A stretch of 64,000 nt of DNA from Bromus sterilis (GCA_950022295.1 OX465598.1:114125001-114189000), one strand, 5' to 3'. Counted from the stretch's first letter, positions 23,308 through 33,289 are shown. Translations and numbers: made by a program. The notes: generated by a model not told the origin, from the letters alone.

Positions 23308-23490
23308 CCTAACTTGGTGACGCACGGCAGCTACGGCGACGGAGGGCGGAGAAGTGCTCTGCGTCGACGGGGAAGGTCCACGGCGGCGGCGTTCCGGCAG
23401 TTAAGCGGCGACGGCGACGACGGGGACGAAGAGCTCTGCGGACGCTCGAGGAGGAAGACAGAGGAGTCGGGGCGAATGAAAGTGTGGGAA
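23308..23490 (-). promoter_or_regulatory. GC-rich leader preceding the third ORF
   Basis: Rich in CCGCCGCCG, CGTCGCCG and CTCTTCGTCC on the minus strand, with no conserved ORF. It has the composition of an untranslated first exon of a grass gene and is clearly different from the AT-rich sequence on both sides. Confidence 0.5.
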
Positions 23491-23511
23491 CGGTTTCGAT
23501 GGGGGGAACAC

Positions 23512-23519
23512 CTTAAATA
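23512..23519 (-). promoter_or_regulatory. Candidate internal TATA box for the third ORF
   Basis: CTATTTAAGG on the minus strand, just upstream of the GC-rich leader. Further upstream (to about 23600) are CTCAGCCGTTGAATC and ACCGTTCGATG, short motifs of a kind I know from grass gene promoters. It lies about 500 bp downstream of the pol stop, so the third ORF may be made from its own transcript. Confidence 0.55.
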
Positions 23520-24015
23520 GGCACGATCTGGAGCGGTTACCAGATCACATCGAACGGTTCTCAGCAACTGACTCTTCCGATTCAACGGCTGAGATATGGT
23601 GGCGTATCGCGAGCGAAGCTCATCGATCCGAAAAAGACGGGGACTCAATGGCCGAAGAATTAGTCTTGACCGAGAGCAAAAACTTCGATAAAAGTTGGGA
23701 GCATTTGCTTCGGAACTCAAGGACGTTCGAAGCAATATGCTTTCCGTTTCAATTGTGCTAAACATTCGAGATCGAAAAGATTGGAGGCGAAGCAGAACGG
23801 AGGGGATAGGATCCGAAACTTATCACTTCGAAGAACAACAACGAAGCTAAAAGTGATAAGCATAGGGGACAAAAGAAACGAATAAATAAAGCAAACTAAA
23901 CATAGAACAAAAAGCAAATGGCAAGCGAAGCTAAACTTGGGCGAAGAAAAACTCAAGCGAAACTAAACAAAAAGAACACACCGAAGGTGAATATATACAG
24001 TGAATAGTTTCGATC
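23520..24015 (-). other. Spacer between pol and the internal promoter
   Basis: About 500 bp without a convincing ORF. Rich in CTTCG/CGAAG pentamers like the rest of the element, and T-rich on the minus strand (TTTGTTTAGTTTCGC). It may hold upstream promoter elements. Confidence 0.5.
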
Positions 24016-27000
24016 TTACTGAACATTGTGTGAGTCTAAGATGTTTAGCTCACACCTCAATGCACAAAACCTTTTCTCGTCCAATGGCTTCGTGAATATA
24101 TCTGCCAATTGATCTTCTGTTCTTACATGGCTAATCTCAATGTCTTCACGCTGAACATGATCTCGAAGAAAATGATGACGAATATCAATATGCTTCGTTC
24201 GAGAGTGTTGCACAGGATTGTGTGCAATTTTGATGGCACTCTCATTATCACAAAGCAAAGGGATTTTCTTCATATGAAAACCATAATCTTTCAGCGTCTG
24301 CTTAAGCCAAAGTATTTGAGTGCAGCATGAGCCAGCAGCAATGTATTCAGCTTCAGCAGTAGATATTGAGACACAATTCTGTTTCTTTGAAGCCCAACAC
24401 ACAAGAGATCTACCAAGAAAATGACAAGTGCCTGAGGTAGATTTCCTGTCAACCCTATCACCAGCCCAGTCTGAATCAGAATATCCAATCAAATTAAACT
24501 GAGTGCCTTTGGGATACCAAAGTCCCAACGAAGGAGTATGTGCTAGATATCGAAGAATTCGCTTCACAGCAATATGATGCGATTCCTTCGGATTTGCCTG
24601 AAAACGAGCACAAATACAAACTGATAGCATAATGTCAGGTCTAGATGCACATAAGTATAAGAGTGAACCTATCATAGACCGAAACTTTTTCTGGTCGAAG
24701 GGTTTCCCTTTCTCATCTGCATCAAGAAATCCATTAGTAGGCATGGGAGTTCTAATGGTCTTGCATTCAGCAAGATCAAACTTCTTTAGGCAATCCTTCA
24801 AGTATTTCTCTTGTGAAATAAAGGTGCCATTCTTCTGTTGTCGAATCTGAAGTCCAAGGAAAAACTTCAATTCTCCCATCATTGACATCTCATATTTCTT
24901 CGACATCATCCTTGCAAATTCTTCGCTGATCTCAGAGTTAGTACAGCCAAAAATGATATCATCTACATATATCTGACACACAAATAAATCATTGTTATAT
25001 GATCGAGTGAAAAGAGTGGGGTCAGAAGTTCCTGGTTTGAAGCCTTTCTTCAGGAGGAAATCCTTCAATGTTTCATACCAAGCACGAGGTGCTTGCTTCA
25101 GTCCATACAAAGCTTTGTGAAGCCTGTACACCATATCAGGATTCTTCGAGTCTTCAAAACCTGGAGGCTGCATAACATACACTTCTTCTTCTATTTCACC
25201 ATTAAGAAAAGCACTCTTGACATCCATTTGATATAGCAATATATTTTTATGGTTAGCAAAAGCAAGCATGACACGAATGGATTCGAGACGGGCTACTGGA
25301 GCATAGGTTTCACCGAAGTCAATGCCTTCGATTTTGGTGTAACCTTGTGCTACCAATCTAGCCTTGTTTCTTACCACAGTACCGTCTTCATCTTGCTTGT
25401 TGCGAAATATCCACTTGGTGCCAATAATGTTGTGCTTCGTGGGATCTGGCCTTTCAACAAGTGACCAGACTTTGTTCCTTTCAAACTGGTGAAGTTCTTC
25501 CATCATAGCCAATAACCAATCAGGGTCTTTCATGGCTTCATCATATTTTGAAGGCTCTAGCATAGAGACAAAGGAAAAATTTCCACAGAAGTTAGCCAAG
25601 CGAGTGCGAGATCGAGTAGTGGGACGACCTGGTAGATTGATATCTTCGAGAATCGAATCCACATCAACTCTTCTTCGAAATCGTGATAAAGCAGTATCAT
25701 TTGCTTCAGGCTCAGCATCTGCTTCGGGATCTGCATCAGCTTCGGGTTCAGCTTCAGCATTTCCTTCGATCCCTTGACCTTCTTCGTCCTGTCCATCATT
25801 GGCTTCAGGATGGTGATCTCCAGCGCCCCGGGCTATGTGTGGGAACATTGGACCATCATCATCCCTTACAGCTTGACTTTCATTAGCTTCGACAGGGCGA
25901 ATCTCACCAATAGCCATGGACCTAATTACTTCATAGGGTGGAGGTTCATCTAGATCATGAGGCAAATGCTCCTTTTGAGAGCCATTAGTTTCATCAAATC
26001 TTACATTCACAGTTTCCATAACTTTCCCAAAGTGAGAGTTATAGACTCTGTAAGTGTGAGAGTTTGAGCCATAACCTAAAAGAAAACCTTCATGTGCCTT
26101 AGGGGCAAATTTGGAGCTATGATTCATATCTCTAATAAAGCATGGAGCACCAAATACCCTAAGATATGAGACATTTGGTTTGTTACCAGTGATAATCTCA
26201 TGTGAAGTTTTCTTCAAGAATTTGTGAAGGTAAACCTTGTTGATGATGTGACATGCAGTATTGATTGCTTCGGCCCAGAACCTAATAGGAGTCTTGTATT
26301 CAGCAAGCATAGTTCTGGCCATCTCAATAAGAGTTCTATTCTTCCTTTCAACTACACCATTCTGTTGAGGTGTATAAGCAGCAGAGAACTCATGAGTAAA
26401 ACCATGATCATCAAGAAATTCTTCGATATTTGTGTTCTTGAATTCAGTTCCATTGTCACTTCGGATATGCTTCAGAGATAATTCATATTCTGTTTGAGCT
26501 CTCTTAGCGAATGACTTGAAGATTTCAACCACTTTGCTCTTGTCATCCAAAAAGAAAACCCAGGTATATCGTGAGAAGTCATCAACAATAACTAGACCAT
26601 ATTTGTTTCCTCCCAGACTTGCATAATTTTGAGGACCAAAAAGATCCATATGAAGCAATTCAAGAGGACGAGTGGTAGACATGATGGTCTTCGCTGAATG
26701 ATGTTTCTTTGTAATTTTACCAGCTTCGCATGCACTGCAGAGACGATCCTTATCGAATTTTACTTCGGTAAGACCAATAACATGATTTTTCTTCACTAGG
26801 TTATGAAGATTTCTCATCCCTGCATGACCAAGTCTTCGATGCCATAACCAACCCGATGAAGCTTTTGCCATTAAGCAAGTGGAAACAGCAGGGCCCGAAG
26901 AAAAATCAACAATGTAAAGATCTCCCTTTCGGTAACCCTCGAAGATAAACGAATAGTCATCCTGTGAAAAGACAACACAACGCGAAGCAGAAAACAAAAC

Positions 27001-27234
27001 AAGCATACCCATATCGCATAACTTTGAAATAGACATAAGATTATATCCAAGTGATTGGACTAGCATAACCTTGTCAATGTGCTTATCCTTCGATATGGCA
27101 ATCTTACCCAAACCTAACACTTTTCCTTTGTTGTTGTCACCGAAGGTAATGTACTTCAGAGAAGATTGAGATAGTTTTTCTTCGGTGAACAACTCCTTGT
27201 CTCCGGTCATATGATTTGTGCAACCACTATCCAT
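24016..27234 (-). CDS. pol: Copia polyprotein: protease, integrase, RT, RNase H (1,072 aa)
   Basis: Processes gag-pol, copies the RNA and integrates the cDNA. From the first ATG: protease DSG at residues 2-4; gag-pre-integrase with HHCC (WHRRLGH about 131-137, CSACEAG about 166-172); integrase D197 (MDLFGP), D260 (SDNGTEF) and E296 (VVERKNR); an acidic Glu/Ala/Asp repeat about 490-512; RT with KARLVAQGYTK and YVDD about 756-759; RNase H with YSDSDWAGD and TAEAEYIA; and a C-terminus with QLADIFTKPL. No stop or frameshift. The frame is open from 27285 and overlaps the end of gag by 10 nt in the -1 frame. The true protease start must lie upstream of the Met that precedes its active site. Confidence 0.95.
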   Translation of the reverse strand: MDSGCTNHMTGDKELFTEEKLSQSSLKYITFGDNNKGKVLGLGKIAISKDKHIDKVMLVQSLGYNLMSISKLCDMGMLVLFSASRCVVFSQDDYSFIFEGYRKGDLYIVDFSSGPAVSTCLMAKASSGWLWHRRLGHAGMRNLHNLVKKNHVIGLTEVKFDKDRLCSACEAGKITKKHHSAKTIMSTTRPLELLHMDLFGPQNYASLGGNKYGLVIVDDFSRYTWVFFLDDKSKVVEIFKSFAKRAQTEYELSLKHIRSDNGTEFKNTNIEEFLDDHGFTHEFSAAYTPQQNGVVERKNRTLIEMARTMLAEYKTPIRFWAEAINTACHIINKVYLHKFLKKTSHEIITGNKPNVSYLRVFGAPCFIRDMNHSSKFAPKAHEGFLLGYGSNSHTYRVYNSHFGKVMETVNVRFDETNGSQKEHLPHDLDEPPPYEVIRSMAIGEIRPVEANESQAVRDDDGPMFPHIARGAGDHHPEANDGQDEEGQGIEGNAEAEPEADADPEADAEPEANDTALSRFRRRVDVDSILEDINLPGRPTTRSRTRLANFCGNFSFVSMLEPSKYDEAMKDPDWLLAMMEELHQFERNKVWSLVERPDPTKHNIIGTKWIFRNKQDEDGTVVRNKARLVAQGYTKIEGIDFGETYAPVARLESIRVMLAFANHKNILLYQMDVKSAFLNGEIEEEVYVMQPPGFEDSKNPDMVYRLHKALYGLKQAPRAWYETLKDFLLKKGFKPGTSDPTLFTRSYNNDLFVCQIYVDDIIFGCTNSEISEEFARMMSKKYEMSMMGELKFFLGLQIRQQKNGTFISQEKYLKDCLKKFDLAECKTIRTPMPTNGFLDADEKGKPFDQKKFRSMIGSLLYLCASRPDIMLSVCICARFQANPKESHHIAVKRILRYLAHTPSLGLWYPKGTQFNLIGYSDSDWAGDRVDRKSTSGTCHFLGRSLVCWASKKQNCVSISTAEAEYIAAGSCCTQILWLKQTLKDYGFHMKKIPLLCDNESAIKIAHNPVQHSRTKHIDIRHHFLRDHVQREDIEISHVRTEDQLADIFTKPLDEKRFCALRCELNILDSHNVQ

Positions 27235-27275
27235 GACCCATTCGGATCCACCGGAGACATAGCCCTGCAGAAGAA

Positions 27276-29894
27276 TTAGTTCTTCTTAACCACCCACAAA
27301 CGAGTAGGTGACTGAGAAGACGTTGAAGCACTGGTCGAAGCAATATTAAATCGGACAGGAGTGTATTGCTTCGGTGTACCATCAAGCACACCATAAATGT
27401 AAGTCCTCTGCGAATGGTTAGCATAAGTATGAGCATATGCAATCTTAGTACGATTATTATGAGGACGATACGTATGGCGACCAGTACGATAGTATTGCTT
27501 CTGCGGAACATTTGACTCGGTCACCAAAGGATCATTTCTCGTCTCAAGAGAGTAGAAATGATTCGGTGGTACCGAAGGCTTTCCCTGCATAGAATGGTTA
27601 GCAGGCAATTTTTCCACAAGTGCTTTCTGCACCCATATCTGCCTCTTGTAGAATCCATTCTTTGGTGGAGTACCTACATACTCAGCTGAAACTTTTCCCT
27701 GTTCATCTTTCATGAGTTTGTAGTCTGAATCAAGTGATTCATCCACAATGACTTTGTTCATTTTGCAATCGAAACCTGAAAGGTTAGCAATATCAATGGG
27801 TTTCTCCTTCGCTAGAACCCAAACAGTCTTAGGATACTGCTCAGGCTCCCAATATGTGCCATCAGGATTTATCTTTCTTTCAAAGCCAACACCTTCATTC
27901 CTGGGATTCCTATGAAGGAGAGCCTTCCTAAGGATATCACAGAGATATTGGTGTCCTTGCACACTTTTGAACATGCCTGTTTCAAATAAGTTTTTCAACC
28001 TGAGGAGTTCCTCGGTAACAGCAGGGTTTTCCTCATCGGAGGCATTAGTATCATCAATAACAATAGGAGCTTTCCCTTTGGAAATAGTTTTGCTTCGTTC
28101 CAAACAATCCAAACAAGGTGATTCAGTTTTATCAATTGCTTCAGAACCTTGTTGAGCCATGAGAGAGATATTAACATTTTCCAATTCTTCATGAGCCTCT
28201 TTCAGTTTTTCAAGAGCCACTTTCCTCTGAAGAAATTCATAGGTAAGCTTCTCATAATCAACTGAAAGAAGATCATGCCGAGAGGATAATTCTTCAAACT
28301 TCTCCTTCAGAGCTTCATGCTCATTAGTTAAAGTTTGGCTTTTCTCAATCTCATTGATCAACAACGTTTCTGACTTCTTAATGGTTTTGCTTAGTGAATC
28401 AAGTTCATCTTGTTGAATTGAAGCAATTTTAGCAAGTTTAGCATAGCTAACTCTAGTGTCACTTTCACATGAAGAATAATCAGAAGTATCATAGGTTGAC
28501 TTGGATGAAGATACCTTTGCCTTGGCCATGAAGCAATATGCAGGAGTTTCATCTTCACTGCTGTAGTTGGTGAAGAATGAGCTCGAAGCATTTGCTGAAG
28601 CATCTGTCGAAGCAAATGCTAATCCAGCAACACCATCTGATTCGGATCCTGAAGCAGATCGTGAGTCTTGTTCAGCTTCGGAACCAGAGGCTTCGGCTTC
28701 AGAATTCATCTCCTTTCCCAGATAGGCCTTGGCACGGTGAGAGCTGCTTCGACAAGACGAGTAAGTCTTCGATGAAGAACCCTCACGCTTCTTATGATAC
28801 TTCTTTCTCTTATCATCATCAGAATCTTTCTTCTTTTCCCTTCTTGAACTGGAATCATGTTTCTTTGACTCATGACTTCTGGAGGATTTGTAAAGCTTCG
28901 ATGAAGAGTCTCTGTGTGAATGCTTCGATTTGATCTCAGCTTCCCACAGAGGGCAATCAGCAATATAGTGTCCTGGTTTCTTGCACTTGTAGCAGCAGTT
29001 GTCCTTCGATGGAGAGCTTCTTGAGGATGAACGGTGAGAAGAATGACTCGAGCTTCTTGAAGGATAACTCTTCTTGGGTGAAGAAAAACCTTTCTTCTGA
29101 AAGCGATTGAAGCGTCTCATGATCAGTGCTAAATCCTTTCCAATGCTTGCGGGATCATCTGATTCGACACCTGAAGCAGAACTGACTTCGGGCGAAGAAT
29201 GACGCGAAGCTTTTGCTTTCAGAGCATGAGATCTTCTTTGAGAACCATTTATGTCACGTTTCTCATCTTCTTCCATTTCAAAGGTAGTGAGTCTCTCAAG
29301 AACATCAGCAGCAACAAGATATCTGTAATCAGACCTTTCCTTGATCATCAGAACAATGTGATCGAACGAATCATCTAGCGAGCGAAGAAGTGTTCTGACA
29401 ACTGAGTGAGGAGTTATATCATCAGCACCGAGGGAAATCAACTCATTTGCCAGAGCTGTGAGTCTGCTGTAAATTGAGTGAACCTTTTCACCCTCGAGTC
29501 TTTTGAAGCGATAGAATTTGCTTCGGAGTGTGTCAATTCTGGCATCTCTCTGAGTAGAAACACCTTCACCAATCTTTTCAAGATAGTCCCAGACACCTTT
29601 TGCCGAAGGAATATTCTTCACGTCATGATACTTTTCTGGAGTCAAGTGATTTGTGATGAACACCCAGACAACCGAATCCAGATCCATCAGTTGAGCTTCT
29701 TCAGGAGTGATAGCATTCTTGTCAGTAGCTGTAACACCATGTAAGACAATTTGCCATGCAGTGGAATTGATAGCCATAATATTCCTCTTCATCTTGTCCT
29801 TCCAGTAAGAGTAGTCCTTCCCATTGAAAATAGGAATAGGTTCGCCAGAGCGAATAGCTGCGAAAGACATACTAGAAGACATACTTGAAAACAC
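27276..29894 (-). CDS. gag: Copia gag (872 aa)
   Basis: Forms the virus-like particle. Starts MFSSMSSSMSF, 45 nt after the primer site. Residues about 20-210 are a Copia gag (UBN2-type) domain (YSYWKDKMKRNIMAI, VWDYLEKIGEG). Ser/Arg/Lys-rich 220-300. CCHC zinc knuckle C301-x2-C304-x4-H309-x4-C314 binds RNA. Then a Ser/Lys/Asp-rich stretch, a coiled coil about 500-600 (ELDSLSKTIKKSETLL, ALKEKFEELSS), and a long basic/aromatic tail to the stop at 27276. At 872 residues it is far larger than ordinary Copia gag, which fits Sireviruses. Confidence 0.93.
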   Translation of the reverse strand: MFSSMSSSMSFAAIRSGEPIPIFNGKDYSYWKDKMKRNIMAINSTAWQIVLHGVTATDKNAITPEEAQLMDLDSVVWVFITNHLTPEKYHDVKNIPSAKGVWDYLEKIGEGVSTQRDARIDTLRSKFYRFKRLEGEKVHSIYSRLTALANELISLGADDITPHSVVRTLLRSLDDSFDHIVLMIKERSDYRYLVAADVLERLTTFEMEEDEKRDINGSQRRSHALKAKASRHSSPEVSSASGVESDDPASIGKDLALIMRRFNRFQKKGFSSPKKSYPSRSSSHSSHRSSSRSSPSKDNCCYKCKKPGHYIADCPLWEAEIKSKHSHRDSSSKLYKSSRSHESKKHDSSSRREKKKDSDDDKRKKYHKKREGSSSKTYSSCRSSSHRAKAYLGKEMNSEAEASGSEAEQDSRSASGSESDGVAGLAFASTDASANASSSFFTNYSSEDETPAYCFMAKAKVSSSKSTYDTSDYSSCESDTRVSYAKLAKIASIQQDELDSLSKTIKKSETLLINEIEKSQTLTNEHEALKEKFEELSSRHDLLSVDYEKLTYEFLQRKVALEKLKEAHEELENVNISLMAQQGSEAIDKTESPCLDCLERSKTISKGKAPIVIDDTNASDEENPAVTEELLRLKNLFETGMFKSVQGHQYLCDILRKALLHRNPRNEGVGFERKINPDGTYWEPEQYPKTVWVLAKEKPIDIANLSGFDCKMNKVIVDESLDSDYKLMKDEQGKVSAEYVGTPPKNGFYKRQIWVQKALVEKLPANHSMQGKPSVPPNHFYSLETRNDPLVTESNVPQKQYYRTGRHTYRPHNNRTKIAYAHTYANHSQRTYIYGVLDGTPKQYTPVRFNIASTSASTSSQSPTRLWVVKKN

Positions 29895-29917
29895 TCCAGG
29901 AGGTTAATCCAAAAAGA

Positions 29918-29936
29918 GTGACCTGCTCTGATACCA
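29918..29936 (-). other. Primer-binding site of the young Copia element
   Basis: TGGTATCAGAGCAGGTCAC on the minus strand, two bases inside the 5' LTR; complementary to the 3' end of initiator Met tRNA. Confidence 0.92.
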
Positions 29937-29938
29937 AT

Positions 29939-31226
29939 TGTTAGACCAAGTATGTGATCAGAGGGGGAGGGGGTGAATGATCACTTCAAATTTTCACATG
30001 AAACTTTGAAGTGAAGCATAACATCGCAGCCGAAACTATTTAACAGGAAGGAATTCATAGAAGCAGAACGAAATCGAAGCAGAACATAGCGAATCAAAAG
30101 CATCGAATCAATTGCATCGAAGCATAACTCTGAAGCAATTGACAAACAGAGTGTAAGTGCGGAAAGTAAAACGAACTCTTGACTCGGCGATGTTTGTTCG
30201 ACCAGTTCACACTCTGCAAAGTGCTACGTCTGGTTGGAGGGACTTGTGATTGAACACAGGAGCTAACCTCTCTCCGTCCATATCTCCACTGCACCAAACT
30301 CCTTGAGCTTGGTCAGTTCTTCACTCTTGGTTGATAATTGAGGAAATCACCGAAACCTTTGACAAACTGGACTTCGAGGCGACAATAACTCTTCGCTCTC
30401 TGAAGAACAACTCTCTAACCGTCTAGGAGAATTGCAGTTCTCCAAGATAACAAGGCTAGCAAACTTCTTCCTAAGTCATAATGAATCAACTCAGATCAGT
30501 AGGACTTATGCTTCGGTGGATGGGTTTGTGATGAGCTTCGGTGGGGTTGCTCTCTTTCTCTTTCCTCTGCAGGAATTCAAACGTGGAGCAGCCACCCGGC
30601 CAATGAGGGCGGGGGTGGGGTATTTATAGGCAGCAATCCCAAGGTGCGAAATGACTGAAGTGACCCGATGTGACAGCTTGACACCTGTCCCCAACGGTCA
30701 TATTTCCAATCAATGCGCAACTTTACTTGCGGTCCAAGTAAAGCTGACTCACGGACTTGGTTCTGCTTCAGAAGCCGAAAGAACAAAGTCTTCGCTGGTG
30801 AAGCATTACCTAGCTCACATGAGATTTCTTCGGTTCAGGTTTCTCATTGGTTTCGATTTGATCTGAGTCTTTTCATCAAAACCTTCGGAGTACATTTGCT
30901 AAACCCCTCTTGATAGTACGGTTTTTCCTATGACTCAAAGAAGTAAGAAGAACTACGCAAAAACAACTAAGTCTTGCGCCATCTTGATCAACTTCTTCGA
31001 TAGGATGTGCTTCAGGATTCCTTATCTTTTTAGGGGTCGACATCCGTGATGTGCTTCGCTCCAGAGGATATGCTTCGGTAACTGAGTAAATCTTCGTTGA
31101 AGCTTTATCACCAACCTATAACTTCAGGAACCTAACCATCTGTTTCACACTAGAAAACTTGTTAGTTCCTCTACCGTTTTGACCAACAATATCCAAAACT
31201 CATGAGGGTATAACTTTGCTCTTACA
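29939..31226 (-). repeat. 5' LTR of the young Copia element (1,288 bp)
   Basis: Same length and, by eye, same sequence as 17212-18499. Bounded on the right by AATAC (31227-31231). TATA box at 30621-30628. Confidence 0.97.
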
Positions 31227-31231
31227 AATAC

Positions 31232-31439
31232 ACAAAGAAACTCACATATAAAAGATAGTTACAATTGATAGCGACATGATATCCATATGTGAACCCATTG
31301 TTACACAAGTTTTGATCCTATCATAAGAGCAAGGCACATGACACATGACATGTGACACATGACACATGGAACGCGTAACACGGCTAGAGCGCTCGGGTTT
31401 CTTCTTCCCAAGCCACTTTCCTAGCCTCTCCATTTCTGA
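31232..31439 (-). other. Resumed interior of the older Copia element
   Basis: Should continue 17211 across the young insertion. The only coding hint is a basic minus-strand fragment starting MERLGKWLGKKKPERSSRVTR at 31433, possibly the end of that element's last ORF. A GACACATG/ACATGTG short repeat lies at 31336-31370. The rest of the element is not found further right. Confidence 0.4.
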
Positions 31440-32221
31440 ATTTTTAACAATTCACAAAAACGAAGATTTAAGAAAAACTAGTTTGGGCAAAACATTCTAC
31501 TTACTTTACCAAGGCTCAAACTAGGAACAAAACTTGAAAGATAAATTTCTACACAAACATTTAAGCTCAACTAAACAGCACCAAGAACCACTAAATACTC
31601 ACTAACGAAGCCACCAACTAGAAAACTAATTGGAGGGGTGAGGGAGTCACATACCAGAGAGTATTTGTTCCAAATTTCAGCTCAAATGAGTGGTTGTAGA
31701 AGGAGATCGAGGTTCCATGCTCAAGAACAGAAAGAGCAGCAGAACCAGAGCAAGAACACGAGTTTTTGGGAGGAAGGAGAGAGAGTGAGGGAAGAGAGGC
31801 CCCCAGGGGTGCCTGTGGGCCCCAGGAGGGTGGCTGGCGCGGCCAGGAGCTGGGCCTCTCCACCTGTCCTCCTGGGCCAGGGGTGGACCCCCTGGTCAGC
31901 CTCAGGTGCCTCCTGATGACTTTTTACCTGGAAATTTTGATTTTGATTTTTATGGAATTTTCTGGGCAACTTCACTGTAGAGAATTTTTCAAAGTTCAAA
32001 AAGCTGCAAAAACTTTTGTGAACTTGAGACAAAAGTTAGAACAAGTGAAGTTTTAAACACAAAAACTTGGGTACAGCAAGGAGAATAAAAGCTAAAGGAA
32101 ATGAAAACATAACAAGCTCAACTTTTTACCTATATAAAACATGCTAGTTAGCAAGGTTGATCAAGTCTTACCAACAAACCTGTGGTATATAGCGCAGAAA
32201 GTGTCGCCTCTTATGAAGTGA
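31440..32221. other. Noncoding retroelement sequence, junction region
   Basis: No credible gene. 31740-31915 is GC-rich (CCCCAGG, GGCCAGG blocks) and resembles the leader section of cereal Gypsy LTRs on the minus strand. Somewhere here the older Copia element passes into Athila-like interior sequence; the exact junction cannot be placed by eye. Confidence 0.45.
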
Positions 32222-33289
32222 TCATTGCACTCTCACTTTAATGGACATTGTCCCCACCATAATTGTCTTGTATTTATGGTATATATGTAGTGGACAATCC
32301 CATTCTCCAATCTTCATGGTCTCGATATTCTCAATGGAGTTAAGGCCATGCCTTTTGTCGATCTTCTTCGGAAAATACACCGTGTGTTTTTTGTCATTCA
32401 CGTTGAAGGTAACCTTCCCTTTATTGCAATCAATAACAGCACCTGCGGTGTTAATAAAAGGTCTACCAAGGATAATGGACATGCTCCCATCGTCGGGCAT
32501 GTCAAGCACAACAAAATCAGTAAGTATTAAGCAATTGGCAACTTCAACAGGAACATCCTCACAAATACCGATCGGGACGACCGTGGACTTGTCGGCCATC
32601 TGTAGAGAGATATCTGTAGGAATTAATTTCTCTAAACAAAGTCTTTTGTAGAGAGAAAAGGGCATAACACTCACTCCTGCACCAAGATCACATAAAGCAG
32701 TTCTAACATAATTATTTTTTATGGAGCAAGGAATGGTGGGTATACCTGGATCACTGAGCTTCTCAGGAATCTTGCCACTGAAAGAGTAGTTAGCAAGCAT
32801 AGTAGATATTGCCTCATTAGGGACTTTTCTTTTATTAGTAACAATATCTTTCATATATTTAGAGTAAGGGGGTAACTTAATAGCATCAGTCAAAGGGATT
32901 TGAAGAAAAATAGGTTTCATCCACTCACAAAACTTGTTGTAGTGCTCTTCTTCTTTGGTTTTGACAGACTTTCTTGGGAAAGGCATGGGTTTCTGTACCC
33001 ATGGTTCTCGTTCCTTCCCATGTCTCCTTGCAAGAAAGTCTTCTCTAGTATACTTCTTGCGCTTATCAGATGCTTCTTCTTCACGAACCTCGGGTGGATC
33101 ATTCTTTTCAGCATCTTTTTCAGGTTCAGCACCGTCTTCAGTCTCAGCATCGGAGGTAGATATGTTGTTTGGATCAACAACTTGTTCTTCTTCTTCTATA
33201 GGATTATTGGAATTGTCAGCTTCCTTGTGTTTCTCTTTCTTCTTCTTCTTCTTCTTTGGAGAGCTAACAATTTCTTCTTCCTGCACTTG
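32222..33289 (-). pseudogene. Athila-like aspartic protease region
   Basis: About 354 codons. The front is Lys/Glu-rich, followed by RKKYTREDFLARRHG, then KLPPYSKYMKDIVTNKRK and the protease with ALCDLGAGVSVMPFSLYKRL (D-L-G-A active site) and SIILGRPFINTAGAVIDC. This arrangement is typical of Athila gag-pro. It is separated from gag by a frameshift near 33295 in a Lys-rich AAG repeat, and ends without RT. Confidence 0.82.

Larger units (their letters stand above)
17212..31226 (-). mobile_element. Young complete Copia (probable Sirevirus) element with a third ORF, 14,015 bp
   Basis: LTRs at 17212-18499 and 29939-31226 are both 1,288 bp with no difference seen by eye. AATAC flanks both ends (17207-17211 and 31227-31231). 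Minus-strand order: 5' LTR, iMet-type primer site, gag, pol in the -1 frame, about 1.1 kb with a gene-like promoter and leader, a 1,298-aa third ORF, purine tract, 3' LTR. Pol order (protease, integrase, RT, RNase H) is that of Copia. The very large gag with a coiled coil and the extra 3' ORF suggest the Sirevirus group. All three ORFs are open and the catalytic residues are present, so it may be autonomous. Confidence 0.95.

Noticed and set aside
23331..23765. 144-codon minus-strand ORF upstream of the third ORF
   Set aside because: Arg/Ser-rich frame spanning the promoter candidate and GC-rich leader; more easily explained as noncoding. Kept only as a promoter/leader candidate.
31740..31915. 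GC-rich CCCAGG/GGCCAGG block as a possible CpG island of a host gene
   Set aside because: Same type of block is found in the leader of the A, B and Athila-like LTRs in this window, so it is retroelement sequence.
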